This document shows, one piece after another, positions 25,201 through 32,524 of a stretch of 64,000 bases of DNA. Every line of letters begins with the position of its first letter. The stretch's first letter is position 1. The position numbers were made by a program, and so were the translations under genes. The stretch lies in the NCBI GenBank assembly GCA_947258755.1, contig CAMYJO010000004.1, positions 44,075-108,074 on the forward strand, read 5' to 3'. The DNA is from an uncultured Gammaproteobacteria bacterium (GTDB lineage: Bacteria > Pseudomonadota > Gammaproteobacteria > JAADHQ01). The notes under the pieces are model-generated. The model searched no databases. It worked only from the letters and a program-made list of their open reading frames with translations, and had not been told where the DNA came from.

Positions 25201-25376
25201 CACTGACCACCATTATCGGCCTGACACCACTGGCGATCGGTCTGGGTGAAGGCGCCGAAATGCTGGAACCACTGGCACTGACGATTATTTCCGGCTTGAG
25301 TTTTTCACTGATCGTCAGCCTTTACCTGATACCGGTGTTGTACAGGCTGTTTCATAGCCGAGATCTAGTAAAATAA
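22251..25376 (+). CDS. RND-family efflux permease
   Basis: Inner-membrane proton-driven transporter of 1041 residues, GTG start preceded by AGGAA. It has the RND plan: one membrane segment, a large periplasmic loop (PDIRVRISNPGVPAKIMEDQ near residue 60), a membrane block with GVGMLVDSTIVMLENIYRH, and a second loop and block with MLAGIVVNNAIVMVEYIE. In membrane segment 4 only one aspartate (VD) occurs where AcrB has Asp-Asp. This places it with the non-AcrB HAE-type pumps. The substrate cannot be predicted. Confidence 0.9.
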   Translation: MSRRSIHERLSSGGGGMAAWSIRHPIGVIMITLAIVMLGLFSLGRLSVDLLPQIIYPDIRVRISNPGVPAKIMEDQVTRQLEEQLAITEDVVSIESSSAEGRSRVNLSFQYGKDIDIALRDASTRLDRAKRFLPDGIEPPIIYKRDPSQRPVAEFIVSSATRGPIELRNWVDDVFSKWLLTLPGVAAAEVGGGLVREIQVLPDQQRLAGLSLTTDDVIQALQEGNREESAGRIKLERRELSGRIAARFESVEEIANLPIPLADGAHIYLKDIARVIDTNEDERLRVRLNGTPGVKLSIQKQPNANSVTLVDTVKQRLRELAEQQVIPDDIEVNIVGDQSIYVRNSLNHAALAAISGATLAMLVVYLFLGNLKRTLIIGSAIPIAITVTFLIMELGGLSLNIMTLGGLAVGVGMLVDSTIVMLENIYRHQTEGEDSFEAGTHAAREVNSAIVASTSTNLAAIIPFLFIGGLTGLFFRELIFTITAAIIAAMLVALTLVPALATRLRQSVQQTESSLMERLIHRLRQKYRNSVHFFMRKPFARFGLMATFLAAIAVSWVAFDSESRVFLPDMDDGRIGIRISADPGVKLDVTDEATHKIENLINQMPHVETVFTISGGFIFGRTEVEARNKARLDIQLAPRSTRDLSRDDWVKQFKALLAKNKTPGVRVRVSKLRIPGTYFHRGSNDVALHVSGPDIDTLDQIGYELMDTLRPVEGLGNIEHSSEESEQELSINIDRERAIDLGFSVEQISRVIRTAIGGEIAGDYLEGDRSYKIRVRLPDVNTSSLSDLESLLLGKVSDNQSSIYLADVARVELIQAPATILRDNQQRIIKVTARVNEGYTSGTVLDAVAKRLQDFELPDGYQIYDAGISDVLESSQNTVWQLLGMALFLVLVVMAVQYESLRNPLIIMLGVPFAAIGVAIAIHLAELPLSMPLWLGMIMLAGIVVNNAIVMVEYIEILRKEGKALEAAITEAAGLRLRPILMTSLTTIIGLTPLAIGLGEGAEMLEPLALTIISGLSFSLIVSLYLIPVLYRLFHSRDLVK

Positions 25377-25377
25377 T

Positions 25378-27231
25378 CTATTTCTTATCACCACTCAAAG
25401 CCAGCGCCTCAGTCATCGCCAGGATATGAGTCGCATACCAGAAGTTGTCTGTTTTCAGGGTATTATGCCCGCGATTCAGGGCACTGCGGGCCTGCGCCAA
25501 CATCGGCTCATCATTCTTTATCCGCGCCAGCGCCAGCGTGACCCGTATCAGTGTCGCCGAAGCCGATGGCATCGGCCCGTCAGCAATAATGGCCTCGCGT
25601 GATGAGATCCCGGCGATCATGTCTTCAGATAATAACCATCCCTGCTCATTATAAAAGCGTTTCCATGCCTGCCCCACTACAGCTGCTACTAAACTTATAT
25701 CTTCCTTTTTACCGGTATGTTTGGCCCAGGCAAGCAGACCTGCAGCGACATAGGAATAATCTTCCAGCGTGGCATTACCGAGGTATTGATCATCGGCAAT
25801 CGCCCTTTTCAGGCTCTGGCCGTCCCATAATCGTTGCACGATAAAATCACGTAAGACCTGCGCCTTTTTCATGTATGCCTTGTTGTATCGACCGGCCCGC
25901 GTCAACGCATCCAGGGCCAGACCATTCCATGCAGCGAGCAACTTGTCATCGCGCGGTAATATCCTGCGTTGTTGCCTTTTTAGCAACTTTGTCTTGGCTG
26001 TAGCGATCGACTGCTTGATTACCGCAACAGGCTTATTCATCTCTTTTGCCAGCTCGTCTACTGACATGGCTATTTGCGCATGATGACCATCCTCCAGGCT
26101 GGGTGCATGCTGCATACCCCAATGCAACGTCATCAACTCAAGCTCGGCAGGTGTGAGCAATGCCTTCAATTCCTGATCCGACCATAAATAATAACCACCC
26201 TCGACATTCTTGTTATCGATCGCAGACAGACTACTTATCAGACCACCCGCGGGCTCTGATAACTCCTTCAACATAAAGTCAACGGTCTGTGTCGCGATAA
26301 TCTGGTATTCGCTTTTACCCAATAACTCAGCCGCTTCAACATACAGACTGACCAGCTGGGCATTGTCATAAAGCATTTTTTCAAAATGCGGAATTTTCCA
26401 GCCGGGGTCGACGACATAGCGGTAAAAGCCACCTCGCAACTGGTCATTCATACCCTGCAGTGCCATTTTATCCAGGGTCAGGATCAGGAAATCACGCAGA
26501 GACTTGTCTTTTGTCTCTCGATATAGATCCAACAATAGAGTCAGCTGCGGCACCAACGGAAATTTATTGCCCTCACCAAAGCCTCCCTGGAAATGATCAG
26601 CCTGCTGCATCGCCAATGTCATATAGGCCTTACGATAGGCCTCGATCTGACGCATATCCAGGTCGGGGCCTGCGGAACGATCGGTTTTGTCATTCACCAT
26701 TGCTGCCGCTTCGGCCATCACTTTCATACCCGGCCTGTCCGCCACCCAGGCCTGCTGGATATTCAGCAACAATTCGTTGAAATCTTTCGGGGGTAAATAC
26801 ACAAGACCCAACAACGGGTAACCTTCGGGGGTAATAAAGACATTCAAAGGCCAACCGGCATAACCACGTGTCCTTTCGACAAATTCGATCAGGCGTGCAT
26901 CCAATGCCGGTTGCAACTCCCGATCGACCTTGACCGGAATAAAGTCACGGTTCAGCATCTTGGCAATGTCGGCATTTTGATAAGACTCACGCTGCATCAC
27001 ATGGCACCAGTGACAGGCAAAATAGCCAATGGACACAAACACCAGCTTGTTTTCCTTGCGCGCGCGTTCAAATACCTTTTTATCCCAGCTTTGCCAGTGC
27101 ACCGGATCGTTTCCATGCATGGCCAGATAAGGAGATGGATGGTCTTTCAGACTGTTGCTACCGGCTGCCAGGCAATGAGCCGATAATGCAACTAAGCATA
27201 TCGATGTGAACAGGTAGTTTAAGATTTTCAT
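25378..27231 (-). CDS. Exported DUF255/YyaL-family protein with thioredoxin-like domain
   Basis: 617 residues of the family that includes YyaL and mammalian SPATA20. A signal peptide (MKILNYLFTSICLVALSAHC, cleaved near CLAAG) is followed by the family start NSLKDHPSPYLAMHGNDPVH. The thioredoxin-like motif FACHWCHVMQ comes next, then a long alpha/alpha-barrel region (FGEGNKFPLVPQL, DGHHAQ, WNGLALDALTRAGRY). The ATG at 27231 is chosen because it begins the signal peptide. Convergent with the RND permease, one base between the stops. Biochemical activity unknown; most homologues are cytosolic, so export is unusual. Confidence 0.82.
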   Translation of the reverse strand: MKILNYLFTSICLVALSAHCLAAGSNSLKDHPSPYLAMHGNDPVHWQSWDKKVFERARKENKLVFVSIGYFACHWCHVMQRESYQNADIAKMLNRDFIPVKVDRELQPALDARLIEFVERTRGYAGWPLNVFITPEGYPLLGLVYLPPKDFNELLLNIQQAWVADRPGMKVMAEAAAMVNDKTDRSAGPDLDMRQIEAYRKAYMTLAMQQADHFQGGFGEGNKFPLVPQLTLLLDLYRETKDKSLRDFLILTLDKMALQGMNDQLRGGFYRYVVDPGWKIPHFEKMLYDNAQLVSLYVEAAELLGKSEYQIIATQTVDFMLKELSEPAGGLISSLSAIDNKNVEGGYYLWSDQELKALLTPAELELMTLHWGMQHAPSLEDGHHAQIAMSVDELAKEMNKPVAVIKQSIATAKTKLLKRQQRRILPRDDKLLAAWNGLALDALTRAGRYNKAYMKKAQVLRDFIVQRLWDGQSLKRAIADDQYLGNATLEDYSYVAAGLLAWAKHTGKKEDISLVAAVVGQAWKRFYNEQGWLLSEDMIAGISSREAIIADGPMPSASATLIRVTLALARIKNDEPMLAQARSALNRGHNTLKTDNFWYATHILAMTEALALSGDKK

Positions 27232-27371
27232 GAATTCCCCGATTGCTGGCAGTGATTCTATATAGAACGTCTTTACAGTGAAAAAATTCCATTTATTTTC
27301 GGTTTTATGGGTAGTTTCTTCACTTGGGCTTTGAATGGTATACACAGACAATCTACCGAATGAGGGTCGAG

Positions 27372-27568
27372 ATGTGCATGAAAGCATAGTTTGGCCGTAT
27401 TAGCCTGACTATAGGTACTTAAAGGGGCAGTTAGGCCGCTACCGACCAGCATCGGTCTTACAAGAACATTGTCATTGCGAACGCCGTGAAGCAATCCGTC
27501 AAACTATTTATCCGGCTTGTTTTCTGTCTGGGTAGCTTCACAAGCAGATCGCCGCGGCAAAAAAAAGA
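27372..27568. repeat. Second, partly degraded copy of the CATAGTTTGGCCG element
   Basis: GTGCATGAAAGCATAGTTTG plus GCCG (from about 27374) matches the left end at 12087. Then come GTCATTGCGAACGCCGTGAA, AGCAATCCGTCAAA and CAGATCGCCGCGGCAAAAAA in the same order as in the 12083 copy. The inverted right end is missing. It lies between the DUF255 gene and the end of the cassette array. Confidence 0.7.
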
Positions 27569-27596
27569 CAGCTTATTTATGCGTCAAATGCTGGCC

Positions 27597-29147
27597 CTAT
27601 TGGTCCATTGAATTAACAAAACCCGAGTATCTAACACCAGACAACAATGCCATTTCATGATGCCAGGTCGCAAGATCATCCTTATTGAATTGATTTAATG
27701 CATCATGACCACAGGCTCGCGCCATCACTTGCATGAGTGATTGAGAAGCAGTGAAAAAATTATTCAATTGAGATGCTGATTTTTCTACATCCAGTTTTTT
27801 ACGTAGCTCCTCTTTTTGAGTAGCTATACCTGCTGGACAGTTATTGGTATTACACATACGAGCAGCCACACAACCAATGGCTTGCATCGCACTATTTGAT
27901 ATTGCAATACCATCAGCACCCAGCGCCATTGCTTTTACAAAATCAATTGGCACGCGTAACCCGCCGGTTATAATTAGGGTGACACGACCACTGGCACCCT
28001 GCTCATCTAAGTATCGACGTGCTCGCGCAAGTGCAGGGATAGTTGGCACACTAATATGATTCCTGAATATTTCAGGCGCAGCTCCAGTGCCCCCACCTCG
28101 ACCATCTAATATGATGTAGTCAGCGCTCGCATCAAGTGCAAACTGAATATCTCTTTCAATATGATTAGCACTTAGTTTGAATCCAATAGGAATGCCGCCT
28201 GTAATTTCTCTGACACGATCTGCAAAACGTTTAAAATCTGATGCTGTAGAAAGATCTTTAAAAGTAGGTGGTGATATTGCAGGCTGACCTTCTGGTATAT
28301 TTCTAACTTGAGAAATTTTTCCTATATTCTTGCTTCCGGGAAGGTGGCCACCAGTCCCCGTTTTCGCACCTTGCCCACCCTTGAAGTGAAAGGCTTGAAC
28401 CTTTTGTAGCAATTCTTCCCTGTAACCGAATTGAGCACTGGCTAATTCGTAAAAATAACGTGAATTCTCTGCTTGCTCCTCAGGTAACATCCCGCCCTCA
28501 CCAGAACAAATGCCGGTACCTGAAAGCTCAGCCCCTCGCGCCAAAGCGACTTTCGCTTCTTCTGACAAGGAACCAAAACTCATGTCGGATACAAATAAGG
28601 GAATCTGCAACGTTAAAGGCTTTTTTGTTTCCGGCCCTATAACGAGCTCAGTAGACACATTATGATCTTCCATCAGGGGCTTGGTTGCCATCTGCGCTAC
28701 CATTAATTGAAGATCATCCCAATGGGGTAATTCATGACGAGGCACACCCATAGAGGTCATCGGGCCGTGATGACCGATATTCTTCAGCCCTTCTTTTGCT
28801 AACTGATGAATGAATTCAACGGTAGGTTCCTCAGTCGTAGCAACTGCAATGGGAATATCCGTTTTCTGTGTTTCTATACCTGGACCTTCTTTACCCACTT
28901 GATCATCGCTAAACTTTTGATGCGTACCATCACAAAAAGGCCTATTCCCACTATGCTTACATGCACATAAATAAGCATCACCATCTTCTTCGGAAACGAT
29001 TACCTTCGGATTAAATGATGTTCCAGCATGTGAGCCATCGCAAAATGGCTGACTTTTAGATCGCCCGCAAGTACAAAAATGATATTCCTGACCTTTTGAA
29101 AGAGTCACTTTAACTGGTTTATTATCTGCAATGATGGGATTACTCAT
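27597..29147 (-). CDS. CDGSH iron-sulfur and FMN-binding glutamate-synthase-like fusion
   Basis: 516 residues. Two CDGSH-type 2Fe-2S motifs stand at the N-terminus (CTCGRSKSQPFCDGSH, residues 25-40, and CACKHSGNRPFCDGTH, 61-76). A glutamate-synthase alpha/beta-barrel domain follows with FVSDMSFGSLS, GGQGAKTGTGGHLPG, the FMN-site region IGFKLSANH and LDGRGGGTGAAP, and a cysteine cluster CVAARMCNTNNCPAG like the 3Fe-4S site of GltB. It lacks the glutaminase domain. The start lies 20 bases beyond the attC right end at 29167, cassette-like spacing, but no attC follows its stop. It may be the last cassette or a resident gene. It is probably an electron-transfer oxidoreductase of unknown substrate. 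Confidence 0.85.
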   Translation of the reverse strand: MSNPIIADNKPVKVTLSKGQEYHFCTCGRSKSQPFCDGSHAGTSFNPKVIVSEEDGDAYLCACKHSGNRPFCDGTHQKFSDDQVGKEGPGIETQKTDIPIAVATTEEPTVEFIHQLAKEGLKNIGHHGPMTSMGVPRHELPHWDDLQLMVAQMATKPLMEDHNVSTELVIGPETKKPLTLQIPLFVSDMSFGSLSEEAKVALARGAELSGTGICSGEGGMLPEEQAENSRYFYELASAQFGYREELLQKVQAFHFKGGQGAKTGTGGHLPGSKNIGKISQVRNIPEGQPAISPPTFKDLSTASDFKRFADRVREITGGIPIGFKLSANHIERDIQFALDASADYIILDGRGGGTGAAPEIFRNHISVPTIPALARARRYLDEQGASGRVTLIITGGLRVPIDFVKAMALGADGIAISNSAMQAIGCVAARMCNTNNCPAGIATQKEELRKKLDVEKSASQLNNFFTASQSLMQVMARACGHDALNQFNKDDLATWHHEMALLSGVRYSGFVNSMDQ

Positions 29148-29166
29148 ATTTCCACTCTCATAGGAT

Positions 29167-29232
29167 GCATAACGTTTGAGTTAAAAGGCGCTGCGCTTTA
29201 TGCGACGTCCATTTTTGAACGACTTGTTATGT
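29167..29232 (-). repeat. attC site A
   Basis: Read on the minus strand: R'' ACATAAC (29226-29232), R' GTTATGC (29167-29173), 66 bases, with the partly complementary GTCGTTCAAAA and TTTTAACTCAAAC near the ends and TAAAGCGCAGCGCC in the centre. Confidence 0.82.
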
Positions 29233-29557
29233 GATTTTGCTTTATTACAACAACTAATAATCCCATTGCTATTAATGTAACAGCTGAAACCGCATAGTTA
29301 CCCTCTAAAATAAGTAATATTAGAGATATACCAAATGTTACGATAACCGTAATTGCACCATAGACGCGTGTTTTGAGAATAACCATTAGGATACCGCCGA
29401 CAACTTGAATAACCCCAAAGATAATTAACATTAAATTATTGAAGCCATATTTACCAAAGAAATCGAGATCTTGTGGCATAAGCATAATTTTTGTAATTCC
29501 AGATGAGATAGCTAAGAAAACTAAAAGGCCTATAATTATTTTAATTGCGATTTTCAT
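29198..29557 (-). CDS. Cassette gene: small four-helix membrane protein, DoxX-like
   Basis: 119 residues with four predicted membrane segments (about 4-25, 40-60, 64-84, 88-106). The run FFGKYGFNNLMLIIFGVIQV followed by GGILM resembles DoxX-like small membrane proteins, but similarity is weak and the function unknown. The start has a good ribosome site (GGAGGTGA). The coding end reaches into attC site A, normal for cassettes. Confidence 0.7.
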   Translation of the reverse strand: MKIAIKIIIGLLVFLAISSGITKIMLMPQDLDFFGKYGFNNLMLIIFGVIQVVGGILMVILKTRVYGAITVIVTFGISLILLILEGNYAVSAVTLIAMGLLVVVIKQNHITSRSKMDVA

Positions 29558-29588
29558 TTCACCTCCATGTTTATCAATTTTTATTTAC

Positions 29589-29649
29589 ACATAACGCCTA
29601 GTTAAGGGGCGCACGTTGTTTTGCGTCCCGTTTAAACGCCTTGTTGGGT
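29589..29649 (-). repeat. attC site B
   Basis: R'' ACCCAAC (29643-29649) and R' GTTATGT (29589-29595), 61 bases. AAGGCGTTTAAACGGG and CCCCTTAACTAGGC are the partly complementary inner arms. Confidence 0.85.
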
Positions 29650-29655
29650 TGTTAA

Positions 29656-30195
29656 TTATAAACTCACGGTTGAGGCAGATGCCATTAGCCGTATGTTACC
29701 ATCCTGTGAATTATCACTATTCGTAGTTAACTTAAAAAGCAGCCCCCTTTGTGTGCCCGCCTTGTACCACTGGTAGGTGATACTTCTAAGGTTAGCACTG
29801 TTTGGACCATGATTAAGCCTCTCAGAAATTAGAGGTGACGGTGCATTACCTACTAATTTTATAAAGCTTTTTTCTGCTGTGTCTAATTTACCTTGCTTAG
29901 AAAAGACAGCGCAAAAATTACTTTCTTTGTGTAATGAAAGAACATAATTTCCATGATTGGATGGAATTGGCCAAGCATTTCCTTCTTTACCACTTAAGAA
30001 TAAAGCTGCTTTATCTGGAGGGAATTGAGGGGCTTTGGATAATTTATTTCTTAATGTTTCTATTTTATATAGATGCTTAAGGCATAAAGAAGAGTAAAGC
30101 TTTATAAACTCATTAGATTGTGCTGTGGAACTGGAAGCAAGCGAAGTGCTTATAGACGAAAAGAAAAATGCTATATATATCAGAGTGTATTTCAT
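29656..30195 (-). CDS. Cassette gene: secreted protein of unknown function
   Basis: 179 residues with a signal peptide (MKYTLIYIAFFFSSISTSLA). The mature part has two cysteines (LYSSLCLKHL and SNFCAVF) that may form a disulfide, and a segment GKEGNAWPIPSNHGNYVLSL. I do not recognise a family with confidence. Ribosome site AAGGAAAAG precedes the ATG. It lies between attC sites C and B. Confidence 0.7.
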   Translation of the reverse strand: MKYTLIYIAFFFSSISTSLASSSTAQSNEFIKLYSSLCLKHLYKIETLRNKLSKAPQFPPDKAALFLSGKEGNAWPIPSNHGNYVLSLHKESNFCAVFSKQGKLDTAEKSFIKLVGNAPSPLISERLNHGPNSANLRSITYQWYKAGTQRGLLFKLTTNSDNSQDGNIRLMASASTVSL

Positions 30196-30209
30196 TCTTT
30201 TCCTTTTAA

Positions 30210-30259
30210 ACCTAACAGTATGATAACCGAGACCCCGGGGTCTCGTTATTATGTTTTAG
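30210..30259 (-). repeat. attC site C (short palindromic type)
   Basis: R'' CTAAAAC (30253-30259) and R' GTTAGGT (30210-30216), 50 bases. The centre is a near-perfect palindrome, ATAACCGAGACC joined to CCGGGGTCTCGTTAT (30222-30249). Same family as sites G and H. Confidence 0.75.
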
Positions 30260-30264
30260 AAGCT

Positions 30265-30549
30265 TTATTCACTTTTCGCTTCTTTGGCACGTTTTTCAGT
30301 ATATTCAATGCATTTAGTTATTTCTTCTTTATCTAATTCCCCACCATTTTTTGATTTAAGATGCAGCTTTATATTTTTGTCATTTTCTTCAATTTGTAAT
30401 GATTCTATTTTGTTGTATTCTTCTGTAGGGCATGAGCAACGCCCTTCCTTACACTCTTGAAATGCCTCAAGTAATTCTTTCTTTTTGCTCTTTACATCGT
30501 TAATTGAAATATCAAGACCGCTATCATTTATATCGATTTTGTATTTCAT
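30265..30549 (-). CDS. Cassette gene: small charged protein, unknown
   Basis: 94 residues, lysine/glutamate-rich and probably helical in its N- and C-terminal thirds, with a central cysteine pair CKEGRCSC. No signal peptide or known family. The ATG is preceded by AAAGGAAAAAA. It ends six bases before site C. Confidence 0.68.
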   Translation of the reverse strand: MKYKIDINDSGLDISINDVKSKKKELLEAFQECKEGRCSCPTEEYNKIESLQIEENDKNIKLHLKSKNGGELDKEEITKCIEYTEKRAKEAKSE

Positions 30550-30568
30550 GATTTTTTCCTTTGTGTAC

Positions 30569-30693
30569 TTCTAACGTTGCCTTAAGCAGCCCGCGATCGA
30601 ACGATAAGGGCTGCATTAATTATTATTGTTAATGTACTAGCATTTTCCGAAAGCGCTATGTCCCTGCGGGTCTGATTGAAGACCTTGTTAGGC
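30569..30693 (-). repeat. attC site D (long type)
   Basis: R'' GCCTAAC (30687-30693) and R' GTTAGAA (30569-30575), 125 bases. Inner arms such as AAGGTCTTCAATCAGACC and GGCTGCTTAAGGCAAC are only partly complementary. The length is within the known attC range. Confidence 0.78.
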
Positions 30694-30697
30694 GGTT

Positions 30698-31033
30698 TTA
30701 CAATAAATTGATAATAATTGCTACCAAATTTAGAAGAAGAATAAGTAGCAATGTAGCCCTCGCTAACCTTAACGATAATGCAGAAAATGCCATAGCTGCC
30801 AATATTTGTGCAAATTTTCCTATGAAAACACCGGGAAGTATTCCAAATGTGGATGCCAGCCATTGAACAACATAATTTCTTTCAAACTGAATACCGTCTT
30901 GTTGCATAAATAATAGTGTTGTAACAAAGTCAAAAAAGCCAGTTACAAGAAGAATCAGCCATAAATACCAATACTGATGAAACGATGCCTTTAGATTATC
31001 TTTGAGCGGTATTTCTTCATCTAGAATGCGCAC
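30698..31033 (-). CDS. Cassette gene: small membrane protein, unknown
   Basis: 111 residues, GTG start. Three hydrophobic segments (about 22-43, 63-85, 90-111) and a conserved-looking FFDFVTTLLFMQ motif after the first, as in DUF5658-type proteins. Function unknown. The GTG lies 11 bases after the R' core of site E. Confidence 0.65.
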   Translation of the reverse strand: MRILDEEIPLKDNLKASFHQYWYLWLILLVTGFFDFVTTLLFMQQDGIQFERNYVVQWLASTFGILPGVFIGKFAQILAAMAFSALSLRLARATLLLILLLNLVAIIINLL

Positions 31034-31043
31034 TATCTATGCA

Positions 31044-31101
31044 ACCTAACGTTTGAGTTCAGCCGCCGGCCCAGCCGGTCGGCTGGAATGGCTTGTTAGG
31101 C
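31044..31101 (-). repeat. attC site E
   Basis: R'' GCCTAAC (31095-31101) and R' GTTAGGT (31044-31050), 58 bases, with central complementary CAGCCGACCGGCTG and GCCGGCGGCTG. The stop codon of the neighbouring cassette gene lies inside R''. Confidence 0.88.
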
Positions 31102-31530
31102 GAAAATTTTATTTCCGTTTTCATTCATCCACTGCTCATATATTTGACCTGATTCCGGCGTTAACTCTTGCCCCACTTCTTTGATTAAATCATCTTCAAT
31201 CATATATCGTGCTTCTCCTTCTACGACAAGATCTGGCGCACCAGTTAATGTATATATAGCGCGCCATTTTCGATTTAGCCGATTACCTTCCACTCTAGGA
31301 TCAGTCAAAGCAATTAGTGTTCTTGATCTAAATTTTCGATCAGTATTTTCCACACTCTCTTTTAAATGGTTGATAATGTTTGCTGGGCCTTTCAACTTTC
31401 CTTTCTGTTCTCCTACGTCGAGATAGGTTGCATCGTCTGCAAAGTACTTTTCGAGCCTTGTCCAATCATCATCCACGATTGTACGCTCAAAATCTGCCGC
31501 AAAATTTTCAAAGACTACTTTAATGTCCAT
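31096..31530 (-). CDS. Cassette gene: SnoaL/NTF2-like protein
   Basis: 144 residues. The pattern FAADFERTIVDDDWTRLEKYFADDATYLD, here split for reading as FERTIVDDDW and YFADDATYLD, is that of the NTF2-like fold, and the later strands (RKWRAIYTL, LVVEGEARYMIEDDLI) fit. Such proteins can be isomerases, hydratases or binding proteins. No catalytic set is obvious, so the function stays open. The stop TAA overlaps the R'' core of attC site E. Confidence 0.75.
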   Translation of the reverse strand: MDIKVVFENFAADFERTIVDDDWTRLEKYFADDATYLDVGEQKGKLKGPANIINHLKESVENTDRKFRSRTLIALTDPRVEGNRLNRKWRAIYTLTGAPDLVVEGEARYMIEDDLIKEVGQELTPESGQIYEQWMNENGNKIFA

Positions 31531-31546
31531 AATTTCTATATTGTGC

Positions 31547-31630
31547 GCCTAACGCGCTAATAAGTGGCCGCCGCTTTTTGGCGGTCCAAGCCCACGCCTT
31601 TTGTGGGCGGACTTAATTTAATTGTTAGGC
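31547..31630 (-). repeat. attC site F
   Basis: R'' GCCTAAC (31624-31630) and R' GTTAGGC (31547-31553) are perfectly complementary, 84 bases. Inside are two hairpins, CCGCCCACAAAAGGCGTGGG and CCGCCAAAAAGCGGCGG. This is the clearest canonical attC of the array. Confidence 0.92.
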
Positions 31631-31632
31631 TT

Positions 31633-31986
31633 TTATATACTTTTTCCATCGAATATATCAATATGTAGTTCATTAGTATCTATGTTATCAATACAGCCTA
31701 AGTTTACCCTATAGTTGCCAGGTATACGCATAGTTTCATGGAATGGGTAGATTCCACATGTATTACAAAAATAATGTTTGGCAACCTTTGTATCAAATTG
31801 ATATACACTTAATACGTCTTGTTTAGCTTTTATTTCAATTTCTGCTGGTGTTAGAGTAAATTCGGACATAACAGCACCTTTACGCCTGCATATTGAGCAA
31901 TTACATCTTAAGCCGCTTTCGATTTTGTTATGTTCAAAAGAAAAATTGATATTTCCGCAATGACAGTTTCCCTTGTATTTGATCAT
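31633..31986 (-). CDS. Cassette gene: GFA/CENP-V-family zinc-binding protein
   Basis: 117 residues of the GFA family, named after a glutathione-dependent formaldehyde-activating enzyme. Zinc-ligand cysteines are visible in CHCGNINFSF (Cys9, Cys11), LRCNCSICRRKG and YFCNTCGIYPFHE. The family fold is well recognised but most members have no proven reaction. The ATG follows AAAGGAAAAATA, just after the degenerate right end of site G. Confidence 0.85.
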   Translation of the reverse strand: MIKYKGNCHCGNINFSFEHNKIESGLRCNCSICRRKGAVMSEFTLTPAEIEIKAKQDVLSVYQFDTKVAKHYFCNTCGIYPFHETMRIPGNYRVNLGCIDNIDTNELHIDIFDGKSI

Positions 31987-32003
31987 TATTTTTCCTTTAA
32001 TGA

Positions 32004-32053
32004 GACTAAAAGTATGATAACCGAGACCCCGGGGTCTCGTTATCGTGTTTTAG
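32004..32053 (-). repeat. attC-like site G (palindromic type, degenerate R')
   Basis: R'' CTAAAAC (32047-32053) and the palindrome CCGAGACCCCGGGGTCTCG (from 32021) match site C. The position of R' reads TTTAGTC (32004-32010), having lost the GTT core seen in all the others. Recombination at this end should be impaired. Confidence 0.68.
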
Positions 32054-32466
32054 GGATTGTTTTCCCCAATGCACGTTGCACATTCCATTACCGATGGATC
32101 GTTGCTCCATGCGAGGATCTTTTTCCGCCCTTCTTCAAGAAGTACAAACAGCTGTTCCGAGAACTCTGGGATTGGGCGATTCTTAATGAGATTTTCTTGT
32201 TTCCAGTACCTGTCTCTGCCGCGATCCTGAGAAGCGCACAACCATAGATTAAACGTGAGCAGGTCCTCGGACGCTAGATAGAGTTGGATTAGACAGCGGA
32301 CATTATTGTTATTCCAGAGCATAGACCTTTCAGGCCAATCCTTTTGGTTTCGGGTTACCTCCAAGCCGTTAGATGCCGCGAATTCGCTTATTATTGAATC
32401 CACAGCAAGCAATGGCATTTCCATCTTTTGCCACTGTTGTTCATTGAAGTAGCCGCAGTTTGCCAT
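32050..32466 (-). CDS. Cassette gene: unknown cytosolic protein
   Basis: 138 residues without signal peptide or membrane segment, tryptophan-rich (six Trp) and with cysteines near the C-terminus (CATC). I recognise no family. It is the rightmost cassette, its ATG 10 bases after the R' core of site H and its stop inside site G. Confidence 0.66.
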   Translation of the reverse strand: MANCGYFNEQQWQKMEMPLLAVDSIISEFAASNGLEVTRNQKDWPERSMLWNNNNVRCLIQLYLASEDLLTFNLWLCASQDRGRDRYWKQENLIKNRPIPEFSEQLFVLLEEGRKKILAWSNDPSVMECATCIGENNP

Positions 32467-32476
32467 TCTTTTTTAC

Positions 32477-32524
32477 CCCTAACAGTTGCATTAACGAGAC
32501 CCCTTGTCTCGTTATACATTTTAT
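32477..32524 (-). repeat. attC-like site H (palindromic type, array right end)
   Basis: R' GTTAGGG (32477-32483) is canonical. The centre AACGAGACAAGGGGTCTCGTT is a variant of the palindrome of sites C and G, and the R'' position reads ATAAAAT (32518-32524). As the outermost site it may be the end of a lost cassette or a residual array boundary. Similar fragments (TCGAGACCTCGA, CCCGTTATACAT) continue to about 32600. Confidence 0.6.

Larger units (their letters stand above)
29148..32524 (-). mobile_element. Integron-type gene cassette array lacking an integrase (CALIN-like)
   Basis: Eight attC-like sites separate short minus-strand genes that have no common function. Each gene starts 10-35 bases after an R' core (GTTRRRY) and ends at or near the next R'' core (RYYYAAC). 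Cassette lengths are about 0.4-0.6 kb. No tyrosine recombinase lies in the array or its flanks, so this fits a cluster of attC sites lacking an integron-integrase. Reading direction is right to left. Confidence 0.88.
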
